In this document: piece after piece, positions 8,784 through 17,720 of the stretch | Numbering within the stretch: the stretch's first letter is position 1 | Layout of the letters: every line of letters starts with the position of its first letter | Source: Microbacterium arabinogalactanolyticum | GTDB lineage: Bacteria > Actinomycetota > Actinomycetes > Actinomycetales > Microbacteriaceae | Direction: 5' to 3' | NCBI RefSeq assembly: GCF_030268005.1 | Contig: NZ_BRZC01000007.1 | Span: 827,459-891,458 of the forward strand | DNA length: 64,000 nucleotides | Program-made: the position numbers and the translations under genes | Notes under the pieces: generated by a model | What the model saw: the letters and a program-made list of their open reading frames with translations, nothing else | Databases searched by the model: none | Told to the model about the DNA's origin: nothing

Positions 8784-9830
8784 ATGACGCCGCCGACTCC
8801 GCACCGCGCGACGATGAAGGATGTCGCCGCCCTCGCCGGGGTCTCGCCCAAGACGGTCTCGAACGTCGTCACGGGCGCGTTCACGGTCAGCGAGGAGAAG
8901 CGCGACAAGGTCGAGCGGGCGATGCGGCAGCTCGACTTCGTACCGAACCTCAGCGCCCGGGGCATGCGCACCGGCCGGTCGGGCACGATCGCGGTCGCCC
9001 TTCCGGACCTGGCCACCGCGTACTCGGCCGAGCTGGTGCACAGCCTGGTCGCCGCGGCCCATCAGCGCGGGCTCGCCGTGCAGTTCGAGGAGACGGCGCT
9101 CTCCCCCGAGCGCGAGGGCGAGCTGCTCGCACGCGCACGCACGCGCCAGGTGGACGGCCTCATCCTCAACCCGGTGCGACTGGAGGACAGCGCGATCCCC
9201 CTGGCGGACGACCTCCCGCCGCTCGTGGTGATCGGCGAGGTGGAGCAGAGCCGGGCGGACCACGTCGGCATCGACAGCCGGCTGGCGGCGGCCGATGCGA
9301 CCCGGCACGTGATCGCCCAGGGTGCGCGGCGGATCGCCGTGATCGGCGGGGCGACCGGCCAGAGCACCGCCACCGCCACCAGCCGCCTGCGTCTGCAGGG
9401 CGTGCACGATGCGCTGCAGGAGGCGGGGATCCCCCGCGATCCTGCGCTCGAGGCGGATCGGCTGCCGTGGTCGATGGTGAGCGGCGCCGACGCGATGCAG
9501 GAGCTGCTGGACAGGCGGGTCGTCTTCGACGCCGTGGTCGCCTTCACCGACTCGCTGGCGTTCGGCGCCCTCCACACGCTGGCTGCGCACGGCATCCGCG
9601 TTCCAGACGACGTGCTGCTGACCGGCTTCGACGACGTGGAGCTCTCCGCGTTCACCACCCCGTCGCTCACCACGATCGCGTTCGATCGGGACGCGCTGGC
9701 GAGCGCAGCGCTCTCGCTGCTGACGGCGCGCATGGACGATCGCACGATGCCTCCCCGGGCCGTGACGCTGCCGCACCGGCTGCACCCCCGGGGCAGCACC
9801 GCGGGCAGCCCCGGCGGATACCGTCCCTGA
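8784..9830 (+). CDS. LacI-family transcriptional regulator
   Basis: A 348-residue LacI/GalR repressor with the helix-turn-helix MKDVAALAGVSPKTVSNVV at residues 11-29, the hinge FVPNLSARGMRTGRSG, and a sensor domain with TRHVIAQGARRIAVIGG and LLTGFDDVELSAFTTPSLTT. The recognition helix reads TVSNV, like the regulators at 19079-20089 and 40735-41745, whereas the neighbour at 7655-8698 has TVSRV. It lies 82 bases upstream of, and in the same direction as, a binding-protein/permease/GH51 operon, with a candidate operator between them, so it is probably the local repressor of that operon. An in-frame ATG at 8814 is the alternative start. Confidence 0.88.
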   Translation: MTPPTPHRATMKDVAALAGVSPKTVSNVVTGAFTVSEEKRDKVERAMRQLDFVPNLSARGMRTGRSGTIAVALPDLATAYSAELVHSLVAAAHQRGLAVQFEETALSPEREGELLARARTRQVDGLILNPVRLEDSAIPLADDLPPLVVIGEVEQSRADHVGIDSRLAAADATRHVIAQGARRIAVIGGATGQSTATATSRLRLQGVHDALQEAGIPRDPALEADRLPWSMVSGADAMQELLDRRVVFDAVVAFTDSLAFGALHTLAAHGIRVPDDVLLTGFDDVELSAFTTPSLTTIAFDRDALASAALSLLTARMDDRTMPPRAVTLPHRLHPRGSTAGSPGGYRP

Positions 9831-9868
9831 CGCCTCCGAGAATCGCGCGCAGAGGCTCTTGCGCATTG

Positions 9869-9884
9869 ATTACCACGATGTAAT
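9869..9884. promoter_or_regulatory. inverted repeat ATTAC-N6-GTAAT, candidate LacI operator
   Basis: A perfect 5-bp inverted repeat with a 6-base spacer lies 28 bases before the start of the sugar-binding-protein gene, where a repressor would block transcription. The weaker flanking CAT and ATG extend the symmetry. The LacI-type gene just upstream is the obvious candidate binder. Confidence 0.4.
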
Positions 9885-9912
9885 GATGGTGCCGTTCACG
9901 AAGGAGTGATTC

Positions 9913-11247
9913 ATGACACCCCCGCTAGATCTCTCTCGAAGGCAGTTCCTCACCGCCGCCTCCCTCACCGCCGGCGCCGCCCTCCTGGCCGGCTGCGCGC
10001 CTGGCACGGCATCCGGCTCCACCACCCAGACGCTGCAGTTCTGGCATCTGCTCTCCGGCGGCGACGGGGTGACCATGTCCCAGCTGCTGGACGGCGTCAA
10101 CAAGGCGCAGAGCGCCTATCGCATCCGCCCCACCGTGCTCGCCTGGGGCACCCCGTACTACACGAAGCTCGCCATGGCGGGCGCGGGCGGACGCGCCCCC
10201 GACGTCGCGATCATGCACGCCACGCGCGTGCCCGGCTGGGCGCCGGGCGGGCTGCTCGACGACTGGGATCTGGACCGCCTGGCCGAGCTCGGCGTGGACG
10301 AGTCCACCTTCCCCGAGCCGATCTGGAAGAAGGGCATCGTCGGCGGCAAGCGGTTCAGCATCGCGCTGGACGCCCACCCCTTCGTGCTCATGTACAACAC
10401 CGACATCTGCGACGCCGCAGGCGAGCTCGACTCCGACGGGCAGCTGAAGAAGACCTCCTCCCCCGAGGAGTTCGTCGATCAGCTGCGCGCGGTCGGCGGT
10501 TCGGCGAAGGGTCACGCGCTCTCGTACGGCTACCTCGGCGACGGCGCCCAGATGTGGCGGCTGTTCTACGGGCTCTATGCCCAGCACGGGCTGGCGATCG
10601 AGCTGCCGACCGGCGGGCAGATGATCATCGACAAGGATGCCGCGGTCGAGACGCTCGCGTTCATGAGGACCCTGCTCGACGGCGAGATCGCCGCCGCGCA
10701 GAACGACTACGGCACCGCGGTCGCCGAGTTCGCGACGGGCAGGAGCGGGATGCTGATGACCGGCGTCTGGGAGCTGCGCACCATGCAGAACGCGAAGCTC
10801 CCCTTCGACGCGACGATGATCCCCACCCTCTACGGGACTCCCGCCGCCTACGCGGACTCGCACTCCTTCGTGCTCCCCCATCAGGCGCACGCCGACGAGC
10901 ACCGCCGCGACCTGACATACCGGTTCGTCTCCGACATGCTCAAGGGCTCGTTCGGCTGGGCCGAGGCGGGCCACATCCCGGCCTACCTGCCCGTCACGGA
11001 ATCCCCCGACTACGCGAAACTGCTCCCCCAGGCGCACTACGCCGACGCCGCGCAGCACGTGGTGTACGACCCCGAGGCCTGGTTCACCGGATCCGGATCG
11101 AACTTCCAGGGCGAGTTCGGGGCGGCCGTGCAGGGCGTGCTGCTCAGCGGCGACGACCCCGGCGCCGCGATCGACCGGTTCATCCGGCGCGTGAACACCC
11201 TGCTCGCCCAGCCGAATCCCGCCGACCCCGAAGGGAAGTGGAAGTGA
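9913..11247 (+). CDS. sugar ABC importer substrate-binding lipoprotein, Tat-type signal
   Basis: A 444-residue family 1 extracellular solute-binding protein. The N-terminus has a twin-arginine motif SRRQFL followed by a hydrophobic run and the lipobox LLAGC, so it is probably exported folded by Tat and then lipidated. The mature protein has LQFWHLLSGGDG near the start, ADSHSFVLPHQAH, and FTGSGSNFQGEFG near the end, a typical oligosaccharide-binding layout. A strong ribosome site (GAAGGAG) precedes the ATG. It heads an operon with two CUT1 permeases and a GH51 arabinofuranosidase, so the ligand is probably an arabinose-containing oligosaccharide (inference). Confidence 0.92.
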   Translation: MTPPLDLSRRQFLTAASLTAGAALLAGCAPGTASGSTTQTLQFWHLLSGGDGVTMSQLLDGVNKAQSAYRIRPTVLAWGTPYYTKLAMAGAGGRAPDVAIMHATRVPGWAPGGLLDDWDLDRLAELGVDESTFPEPIWKKGIVGGKRFSIALDAHPFVLMYNTDICDAAGELDSDGQLKKTSSPEEFVDQLRAVGGSAKGHALSYGYLGDGAQMWRLFYGLYAQHGLAIELPTGGQMIIDKDAAVETLAFMRTLLDGEIAAAQNDYGTAVAEFATGRSGMLMTGVWELRTMQNAKLPFDATMIPTLYGTPAAYADSHSFVLPHQAHADEHRRDLTYRFVSDMLKGSFGWAEAGHIPAYLPVTESPDYAKLLPQAHYADAAQHVVYDPEAWFTGSGSNFQGEFGAAVQGVLLSGDDPGAAIDRFIRRVNTLLAQPNPADPEGKWK

Positions 11248-12188
11248 TGACCACCACAGCCAGCACCCGCGCGGTCGTCACCGGCCGCAGGAGCTCCGAC
11301 CCGTTCCGTCCGGCGGGTCCGCGGCGGCGCGAGCAGCTCGTCAGCTGGGCGTTCCTCGCCCCGTTCCTCATCGCGTTCGCACTCTTCCTGGTCTGGCCGA
11401 TCCTGCACGGCATCTACCTGAGCTTCACCGACCAGTCGCTCACCGGCGCCGGCGGAGACCTGGTGGGCTTCGCCAACTACGCCGAGGCGCTGGGCGACCC
11501 GGTCATGTGGCAGTCGCTGTGGAACACCGTGTGGTTCACGCTGCTCTCGACCGTGCCGCTCGTGGCGCTCTCGCTGATCATGGCGGCGCTCGTCGACCGC
11601 GGCCTGCCGGGCCAGTGGCTGTGGCGGCTGTCGTTCTTCATGCCGTACCTGCTGGCCTCCACGGTCATCTCGCAGATCTGGGTGTGGATCTTCAACCCGC
11701 AGATCGGCGCCGCCAACAACATCCTCAAGGCCCTCGGCCTGCAGCCGCTCGCCTGGCTGCAGAACCCCGACACCAACATGCTCTCGATCGTGATCGCCAC
11801 GGTCTGGTGGACCGTCGGCTTCAACTTCCTGCTGTACCTGGCCGCGATGCAGAACATCCCGCCGCAGCAGTACGAGGCGGCGTCGCTGGACGGCGCGGGA
11901 GCCTGGCGCCAGTTCTGGTCGATCACGCTGCCGCAGCTGGGCCCGGCCACCGTGCTGATCCTGATCCTGCAGATCCTGGCATCCCTGAAGCTGTTCGACC
12001 AGGCGTACCAGATGCTCGGCGGCGTCGCGAGCGACACCACCCGCTCGATCGTGCAGTACATCTTCGAGTCCGGTTTCGTGAACTACCGGTTCGGCTACTC
12101 GGCCGCCATCTCCTATGTGTTCTTCGCTCTGATCATCATCATCGGCGTCGCCCAGGCCCTCGTGACCCGCCGCAGGAAGGTGCAGTGA
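11247..12188 (+). CDS. sugar ABC importer permease (MalF/UgpA type)
   Basis: A 313-residue inner-membrane permease. The first helix is WAFLAPFLIAFALFLVWPIL after a 30-residue polar leader, and the EAA loop reads YEAASLDGAGAWRQFWSITL. Its ATG overlaps the binding-protein stop (TGATG) and its TGA overlaps the next permease start (ATGA). It forms the translocation pore with the product of the following gene. No ATPase is encoded in this operon. Confidence 0.93.
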   Translation: MTTTASTRAVVTGRRSSDPFRPAGPRRREQLVSWAFLAPFLIAFALFLVWPILHGIYLSFTDQSLTGAGGDLVGFANYAEALGDPVMWQSLWNTVWFTLLSTVPLVALSLIMAALVDRGLPGQWLWRLSFFMPYLLASTVISQIWVWIFNPQIGAANNILKALGLQPLAWLQNPDTNMLSIVIATVWWTVGFNFLLYLAAMQNIPPQQYEAASLDGAGAWRQFWSITLPQLGPATVLILILQILASLKLFDQAYQMLGGVASDTTRSIVQYIFESGFVNYRFGYSAAISYVFFALIIIIGVAQALVTRRRKVQ

Positions 12189-13105
12189 TGTCCACCGCAA
12201 CGCTCTCCCCGACCGAGGCCGTCGTCGTCCCGTCGGGACGCTCCGCACGCTCCCGCCGTCCGCGCCTGCCCGGCCAGAAGCCGTTCGCGCCGTTGCGGGT
12301 GGTGGCCTTCGTCATCCTCGCGCTGCTCGCGATCGGCTGGCTGCTGCCGTTCCTGTGGGCGGTGGCGACCGGATTCAAGACCGAGACGGATGCCGCCTCC
12401 GGCGACCCGTCCTGGATCGGCGCGTCCGGCCCCACCCTCGACGCGTTCGGCGCGATCCTGTCGCAGGGGAACGTGTACCTGTGGGCGTGGAACAGCCTGC
12501 TCACCTCGGTGACCATCACCGTGATCACGGTCGCGATCTCGGCACTGGCGGCCTACGCCTTCTCGCGGCTCGACTTCCGCGGCCGGAAGTGGCTGTTCGC
12601 CGCCATCATCGCCGCGATCGTCGTGCCGCCGCAGGTGCTGATCATCCCGCTGTTCTACGAGATGCTCGCGTTCAACCTGGTCGACACCTACTGGGGGCTG
12701 ATCCTGCCGCAGGTGGTCGCGCCGGCGATGGTGTTCATCCTGAAGAAGTTCTTCGACGCCGTGCCGATCGAGCTCGAGGACGCCGCCCGCGTGGACGGTG
12801 CGAGCCGGCTGCGCGTGTTCTGGTCGATCATCCTGCCGCTGTCGCGGCCGATCCTGGCATCCGTCGCGATCTTCGTCTTCATCGGCGCGTGGAACAACTT
12901 CCTCTGGCCGTTCCTGGTCATCAACGACACCACGCTGATGACCCTTCCGGTCGGGCTTCAGACCGTGATCAGCGCGTACGGCGTGCAGTACGCGCAGGTC
13001 ATGGCGCAGGCCGTGCTGGCCGCCCTGCCGCTGATCGTCGTCTTCCTCGTCTTCCAGAAGCAGATCGTCAAGGGAGTCGCGACCAGCGGCTTCGGCGGTC
13101 AGTAG
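12188..13105 (+). CDS. sugar ABC importer permease (MalG/UgpE type)
   Basis: A 305-residue inner-membrane permease, partner of the preceding MalF-type subunit. After a Pro/Arg-rich cytoplasmic start come helices beginning VVAFVILALLAIGWLLPFLW. The EAA loop is IELEDAARVDGASRLRVFWS, and the C-terminus QKQIVKGVATSGFGGQ is typical of MalG-type subunits. The GH51 gene follows after 28 bases with its own strong ribosome site, so uptake and arabinose removal are encoded together. Confidence 0.93.
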   Translation: MSTATLSPTEAVVVPSGRSARSRRPRLPGQKPFAPLRVVAFVILALLAIGWLLPFLWAVATGFKTETDAASGDPSWIGASGPTLDAFGAILSQGNVYLWAWNSLLTSVTITVITVAISALAAYAFSRLDFRGRKWLFAAIIAAIVVPPQVLIIPLFYEMLAFNLVDTYWGLILPQVVAPAMVFILKKFFDAVPIELEDAARVDGASRLRVFWSIILPLSRPILASVAIFVFIGAWNNFLWPFLVINDTTLMTLPVGLQTVISAYGVQYAQVMAQAVLAALPLIVVFLVFQKQIVKGVATSGFGGQ

Positions 13106-13133
13106 CATCCACCCACCCCTCACAAGGAGAGCA

Positions 13134-14654
13134 ATGTCTTCGTCCCGCATCACCATCGACCGCGAGTTCACGATCGCCGACGTCCCGCGACGCCTGTTCG
13201 GGTCGTTCGTCGAGCACATGGGGCGCTGCGTCTACACGGGCATCTTCGAGCCGGGGCATCCGCAGGCCGACGAACGCGGCTTCCGCCGTGACGTGCTCGA
13301 GCTGGTGCGCGAGATGGGACCGACGGTGGTGCGCTACCCCGGCGGCAACTTCGTCTCGGGCTACCGCTGGGAGGACGGAGTCGGACCGGTCGCCGACCGT
13401 CCGGTGCGCATCGACGGCGCGTGGCACACGATCGAGACGAACGCCTTCGGCCTGCACGAGTTCGTCGACTGGGCCCGGGACGCGGATGTCGAGGTGATGG
13501 AGGCCATCAACCTCGGCACGCGCGGGGTGGAGGAGGCCCGAGCGCTGGTGGAGTACGCCAACCACCCCGGCGGCACGTACTGGTCGGACCTGCGGCGCGC
13601 GAACGGCGCCGCCGACCCCTTCGACATCAAGCTGTGGTGCCTGGGCAACGAGCTGGACGGCCCGTGGCAGATCGGCCACAAGACCGCGCACGAGTACGGC
13701 CGGCTCGCGCAGGAGACCGCGAAGGCGATGAAGCTCGTCGACGACTCGATCGAGCTCGTCGCCGTGGGCTCGTCGAGCCGCGGGATGCCCACGTTCGGCA
13801 CCTGGGAGCACACCGTGCTGACGCACGCCTACGACGAGGTGGACTACATCTCGATGCACGCCTACTACCAGGAGCACGACGGCGACGCGGAGTCGTTCCT
13901 GGCCGAGGCGGTGGAGATGGATGCCTTCATCGACGGCGTCGTGTCGACGATCGACGCGGTGAAGGCCGCGGGCAAGCACACCAAGCAGGTGGACATCTCG
14001 TTCGACGAATGGAACGTCTGGTACCAGTCGGGGCTCGACACCGAGGATCAGCCGCATCAGGTGTCGAAGACGTGGCGCGAGCACCCCCGCCTGATCGAGG
14101 ACACATACTCCGTGACGGATGCCGTGGTCGTCGGCACCTTCCTGAACAGCCTGCTGCGGCACGGCGACCGCGTGCGGATCGCCAACCAGGCGCAGCTGGT
14201 GAACGTGATCGCTCCGATCCGCTCCGAGGAGGGCGGCGCCGCGTGGCGGCAGACCAGCTTCTGGCCGTTCGAGCGCATGGCCCGGCTCGCCCGCGGCCGC
14301 ATCCTGCGCCTCGCGGTGTCGGCGTCGCAGATCGCGACCAGGCGCTACGGCGATGTCGACTCGGTCGACGCGGCGGCGACCTGGGACGAGGAGTCCGGCC
14401 GCGTCGTGGTGTTCGTCGCGAACCGTTCGCTCAGGGACGCGAACGACCTGACCGTGGACCTGCGCGGCTTCGGGGACCTGCGGGTGCTGAAGGCCGAGAC
14501 GCTCACGATCCCCGACGGCGGTGATCGGCATACGGCGAACCTGGAGGCGACTCCGGATGCCGTGCACATGGTGCCGCTGCAGGCCGATGTCGTCGACGGC
14601 GCGGTGCGCGCGGCGCTGCCGGCGCTGTCGTGGTCGGTGATCGAGCTGGGCTGA
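13134..14654 (+). CDS. alpha-L-arabinofuranosidase, GH51 (first copy)
   Basis: A 506-residue retaining glycosidase that releases terminal alpha-L-arabinofuranose from arabinan or arabinogalactan oligosaccharides. The TIM barrel carries RYPGGNFVSGYRWEDGVGP (about residues 67-85). The acid/base is Glu173 in WCLGNELDGPW, and the nucleophile is Glu292 in SFDEWNVWY. Both positions and the length match characterised GH51 enzymes. The C-terminal beta-domain ends ALSWSVIELG. There is no signal peptide, so it acts in the cytoplasm on imported sugars. It is the last gene of the importer operon and starts after AAGGAG. It closely resembles the copy at 33894-35393; the copy at 20126-21571 is more distant. 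Confidence 0.95.
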   Translation: MSSSRITIDREFTIADVPRRLFGSFVEHMGRCVYTGIFEPGHPQADERGFRRDVLELVREMGPTVVRYPGGNFVSGYRWEDGVGPVADRPVRIDGAWHTIETNAFGLHEFVDWARDADVEVMEAINLGTRGVEEARALVEYANHPGGTYWSDLRRANGAADPFDIKLWCLGNELDGPWQIGHKTAHEYGRLAQETAKAMKLVDDSIELVAVGSSSRGMPTFGTWEHTVLTHAYDEVDYISMHAYYQEHDGDAESFLAEAVEMDAFIDGVVSTIDAVKAAGKHTKQVDISFDEWNVWYQSGLDTEDQPHQVSKTWREHPRLIEDTYSVTDAVVVGTFLNSLLRHGDRVRIANQAQLVNVIAPIRSEEGGAAWRQTSFWPFERMARLARGRILRLAVSASQIATRRYGDVDSVDAAATWDEESGRVVVFVANRSLRDANDLTVDLRGFGDLRVLKAETLTIPDGGDRHTANLEATPDAVHMVPLQADVVDGAVRAALPALSWSVIELG

Positions 14655-14676
14655 TCCCGCTCGAGTCTTCGAGCAC

Positions 14677-14712
14677 AGAAGCGGGGAGATGCTTGCGCAA
14701 CTCCCCGCTTCT
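14677..14712 (+). terminator. hairpin terminator after the first importer/GH51 operon
   Basis: A perfect 12-bp stem (AGAAGCGGGGAG with CTCCCCGCTTCT) around a 12-base loop, 22 bases after the GH51 stop. A smaller 6-bp hairpin (GCTCGA-gtct-TCGAGC, 14659-14674) precedes it. There is no immediate T-tract; a TTTTTA run follows 13 bases later. Confidence 0.6.
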
Positions 14713-14737
14713 CTGATTGCATGGTTTTTAACGTCAC

Positions 14738-14755
14738 AATGTTTACGTGAACATT
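14738..14755. promoter_or_regulatory. 18-bp palindromic operator upstream of the secreted GH43
   Basis: AATGTTTACGTGAACATT is palindromic except for one base pair, with ACGT at its centre. It ends 34 bases before the GH43 start, in the expected promoter zone. A near-identical site, AATGATAACGTGAACATT, lies upstream of the large beta-galactosidase gene (46803-46820). The size and symmetry are those of LacI-family operators. The LacI-type regulator at 42688-43752, next to the beta-galactosidase gene, is the best candidate binder. Confidence 0.6.
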
Positions 14756-14789
14756 GCAGGCGAAGGCCATGAGTCACGAAGGAGTGCAC

Positions 14790-17618
14790 ATGAACAGAAC
14801 CAAGGGCATCGCCGCGGCGCTGTGCGCCGCCACCGCATTGACCCTCTCCCCCGCCGGCCCCGCCCACGCCGACGTGCCGGTCGGAGACCCGGTCGCGTAC
14901 ACGGCGTATCAGCCGATCCACGACCCCGGCGCGAACGCGCCAGACTACTTCCAGCCTTCCTGGTTCGACGACAACGGCAGGCACATCCAGGCGCACGGCG
15001 GCGCGGTCGTCTCGGCGCAGGAGCTGGGCGTCGAGGGCGGCGACGTGGTCGCGGGCTCTGAGCAGGGCCGCACGGTGTACTACTGGTACGGCGAGGACCG
15101 CAGCAGCGGCTATTACGGGAGCCCCGGCGTGCACGCCTACAAGTCGTACGACACCCTCAACTGGACCGACGAGGGCATCGTGCTGCGCTCCGTCTCCAGC
15201 GCCGCGGAGCTGGAGGACGACTACTTCGACGCCCTGTACGACACCGTCGACGAGTCCGGTCAGCCCCGCACCGACCGCATCGCCGAGCTGAACTACCACC
15301 TGAACACGGCGGACGCCGCCGACTACACCACCATCTTCGAGCGGCCCAAGGTGCTCCACAACGAGAGCACCGGCAAGTGGGTGCTCTGGTGGCACTCCGA
15401 CGGGCAGACCTCGCCCGGCGGCAGCATGTACGCCCGCTCGATGGCGGGTGTCGCCGTGTCGGACAGCCCCACCGGCCCGTTCCGGATGACCGGCGTCTAC
15501 CGGCTGCCGAACCGCACGGACTACAAGGCCTGCATCTCGGCCGCCGTGCCCGGCCAGGCCCGCGACATGACGCTCTTCCAGGACGCCGACGGCACCGCGT
15601 ACATCGTCTACTCGTCCGAGGAGAACCGCTCGCTGTACATCGCGCGGCTCGACGCCTCGTACACGAACGTCACTCACACGACCGGCACCGACATGGTGAA
15701 CGCCCACCAGTACTCGGAGGACGGCCGGTACCCGTATCTGTTCGCCGACGGCACGGCGGATGCGCCGGTGCGCGGCGAGGACTTCCAGATCGTGAAGGAG
15801 TGCGGGATGCTCGAGGCGCCCGCACTGTTCACCCACGGCGGCCGCTACTACGCGGTCGCCTCCGGTGCGACCGGCTGGGCGCCGAACCCGCAGACCTACC
15901 ACACCGCCGACAGCATCCTGGGCACGTGGATCCGCGGCGTCGAGGCCGACGACCCGTTCGAGAACGTGTCCTACAGCTCGGTCCCGGAGGGCGGCGACGG
16001 CCTGCTCTCGGTCGGCGACACCCGTCGCTCGACCTTCGGCTCCCAGTCGACGAACGTGCTCGATCTGGGCGGCGGGCGCTTCGTGTACATGGGCGACCGC
16101 TGGAACTCCGGCGCGGCGAACTCCACCTACGTGTGGCTGCCGATCACGATCGGCGAGAACGGTCGCGCCGAGATGCGCAACCCGGCCATCGAGGACCCGG
16201 CGCGCTGGGGCGGCGGATGGGACGCCTCGTACTTCGACGCGCACGGCCGCGGCACCGAGATCTGGAGCGTGGTCGACGACGGGCTGCCCGAGACCGTGGA
16301 GCCCGGCGAGGACTTCTCGGATGCCCTGCCCGCCACCGTCCCCGTGAAGGTCGGAGGCGCGACGGTGGACACCGCCGTGACCTGGAGCGCGACCTCGTTC
16401 GCCGAGCGCGGGACGCAGCGGATCGTCGGCACGCTCGCCGCCGACGCGCAGTTCACCGCCGGACGCACGTTCACCCGGACCATCGAGGTGGCCACTCCCG
16501 GGATCGTCGACCTCGCCCTCGAGTCGGCCGTGTCAGCATCCAGCCGTCAGAGCCTCGCGGCGACGGTCGCCGACGGCGACGTGAAGGGCAAGGGCTGGGA
16601 TGACTGGGTGGGCGGGGGCGTGTACCCCAAGTCCAGCTGGCTGTCGTTCACCTGGCCGCTCACCCAGAAGGTCGACGAGGTCGTCGTGCACATGTACAAG
16701 GACGGGAACGGAGCGACCTGGCCGTCGAGGATCGTCGCCGAGTACCTGGACGCCTCGGGCGACTGGGTGCCCACCGGCGCCGGTGTCGACGTCGCACAGG
16801 ATCCGTCCGCATCGGCTCCGGTGGCCGCACTCGATGTGTCCGGCATCCCGCAGACGAGCGGCATCCGGCTGCAGCTGACGACGGCGACGAACACCTGGCA
16901 GTCGATCTCGGAGGTGCAGATCTGGGGCGCCGACGGCGTGGAGGACGTCTGCTTCGCCGAGGGGACGACGATCTCCGCCAGCTTCCACCAGACGGAGTGG
17001 GAGACGATGCCGCCGCAGAACGCCTGCGACGGCAGGGCGTCGACCTCCTGGTCGACGTGGACCGGCGGGACGCCGAAGGACTCGGCGACGTTCACCGTGC
17101 AGCCGAAGACCGCGACCGTGGTCGACCGGGTCGGGTTCACGAACATCGAGGGCACGATCCGCGACGTGAGCGTCGAGTACCGGGACGCGCAGGGCACCTG
17201 GCATCCGACCTCGGCGCAGCACGTGGCCCCGAGCGGGAACGGGCGCCCCACGCAGCTCGCCTTCGACCCCGTGCTGGCCTCGGCCGTGCGGCTCGTGTTC
17301 AGCACGCCGGGTTCGTATCTGAAGATCCCGACGCTCGCCGTCGGCGCGCGCGACGCCGGGTTCCTGCCCGCGGTGGCGACGCGCTGCGTGGCCGGTGACG
17401 TGCAGCTGGTCCTGATGGTGCGCAACGACCGGGATGCCGCGGCGGATGCCACCGTGCGCACGCCGTTCGGCCGGCGCGTGATCGAGGCGGTGGCGCCGGG
17501 CGCCACGGGCCAGGCCGTCGTCGCGCTGCATCAGCGCTCCGTGGCAGCAGGCGAGGTCGTCGCGTCATCGGGCGGGGAGTCGGTCACGACCGGCCACCCC
17601 GCCGCCAGCTGCGGCTGA
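14790..17618 (+). CDS. secreted GH43 resembling exo-beta-1,3-galactanase, with Ig-like and F5/8C-like domains
   Basis: A 942-residue exported enzyme with a Sec signal peptide ending AHA (residue 27). The catalytic region (about 40-445) carries the GH43 subfamily 24 pattern: IQAHGGAVV, YYWYGEDR, ERPKVLHNESTGKWVLWW (Glu184), ARDMTLFQDADGTAY, MLEAPALF (Glu342), ATGWAPN, GSQSTNV (Gln419), YMGDRWN and YVWLPI. In characterised fungal exo-beta-1,3-galactanase the corresponding Glu is the acid and Gln the base. After it come a bacterial Ig-like segment (about 515-570) and two discoidin-like segments (about 575-860) that may bind glycan. The ATG follows AAGGAG; an earlier frame start is ignored because it spoils the signal peptide. 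Likely role: extracellular attack on the galactan backbone of type II arabinogalactan. The subfamily is recognised by motif, not by search. Confidence 0.82.
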   Translation: MNRTKGIAAALCAATALTLSPAGPAHADVPVGDPVAYTAYQPIHDPGANAPDYFQPSWFDDNGRHIQAHGGAVVSAQELGVEGGDVVAGSEQGRTVYYWYGEDRSSGYYGSPGVHAYKSYDTLNWTDEGIVLRSVSSAAELEDDYFDALYDTVDESGQPRTDRIAELNYHLNTADAADYTTIFERPKVLHNESTGKWVLWWHSDGQTSPGGSMYARSMAGVAVSDSPTGPFRMTGVYRLPNRTDYKACISAAVPGQARDMTLFQDADGTAYIVYSSEENRSLYIARLDASYTNVTHTTGTDMVNAHQYSEDGRYPYLFADGTADAPVRGEDFQIVKECGMLEAPALFTHGGRYYAVASGATGWAPNPQTYHTADSILGTWIRGVEADDPFENVSYSSVPEGGDGLLSVGDTRRSTFGSQSTNVLDLGGGRFVYMGDRWNSGAANSTYVWLPITIGENGRAEMRNPAIEDPARWGGGWDASYFDAHGRGTEIWSVVDDGLPETVEPGEDFSDALPATVPVKVGGATVDTAVTWSATSFAERGTQRIVGTLAADAQFTAGRTFTRTIEVATPGIVDLALESAVSASSRQSLAATVADGDVKGKGWDDWVGGGVYPKSSWLSFTWPLTQKVDEVVVHMYKDGNGATWPSRIVAEYLDASGDWVPTGAGVDVAQDPSASAPVAALDVSGIPQTSGIRLQLTTATNTWQSISEVQIWGADGVEDVCFAEGTTISASFHQTEWETMPPQNACDGRASTSWSTWTGGTPKDSATFTVQPKTATVVDRVGFTNIEGTIRDVSVEYRDAQGTWHPTSAQHVAPSGNGRPTQLAFDPVLASAVRLVFSTPGSYLKIPTLAVGARDAGFLPAVATRCVAGDVQLVLMVRNDRDAAADATVRTPFGRRVIEAVAPGATGQAVVALHQRSVAAGEVVASSGGESVTTGHPAASCG

Positions 17619-17626
17619 GCGAGCCC

Positions 17627-17668
17627 CGTCGATGCCCGCCCGGGTCAGCACCCGGGCGGGCATCGACG
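17627..17668. terminator. perfect 19-bp hairpin between convergent genes
   Basis: The arms 17627-17645 and 17650-17668 are exact reverse complements (CGTCGATGCCCGCCCGGGT on the left) with a CAGC loop. It lies 9 bases after the secreted GH43 stop and 53 bases beyond the end of the oppositely oriented GH27 gene, so it can end transcription from both sides. Confidence 0.75.
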
Positions 17669-17720
17669 CATCCGCGCCGTCCGGGTCAGCGTGCGCTCGT
17701 GCCGCCGGCGTCGCGGGCGC

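Noticed and set aside
13068..16244. Minus-strand open frame of 1058 codons
   Set aside because: It lies antisense to the GH51 and secreted GH43 genes, which have clear domains, signal peptide and ribosome sites. Long antisense frames are common in high-GC DNA, and its translation is Val/Arg/Gly-rich with no motif.
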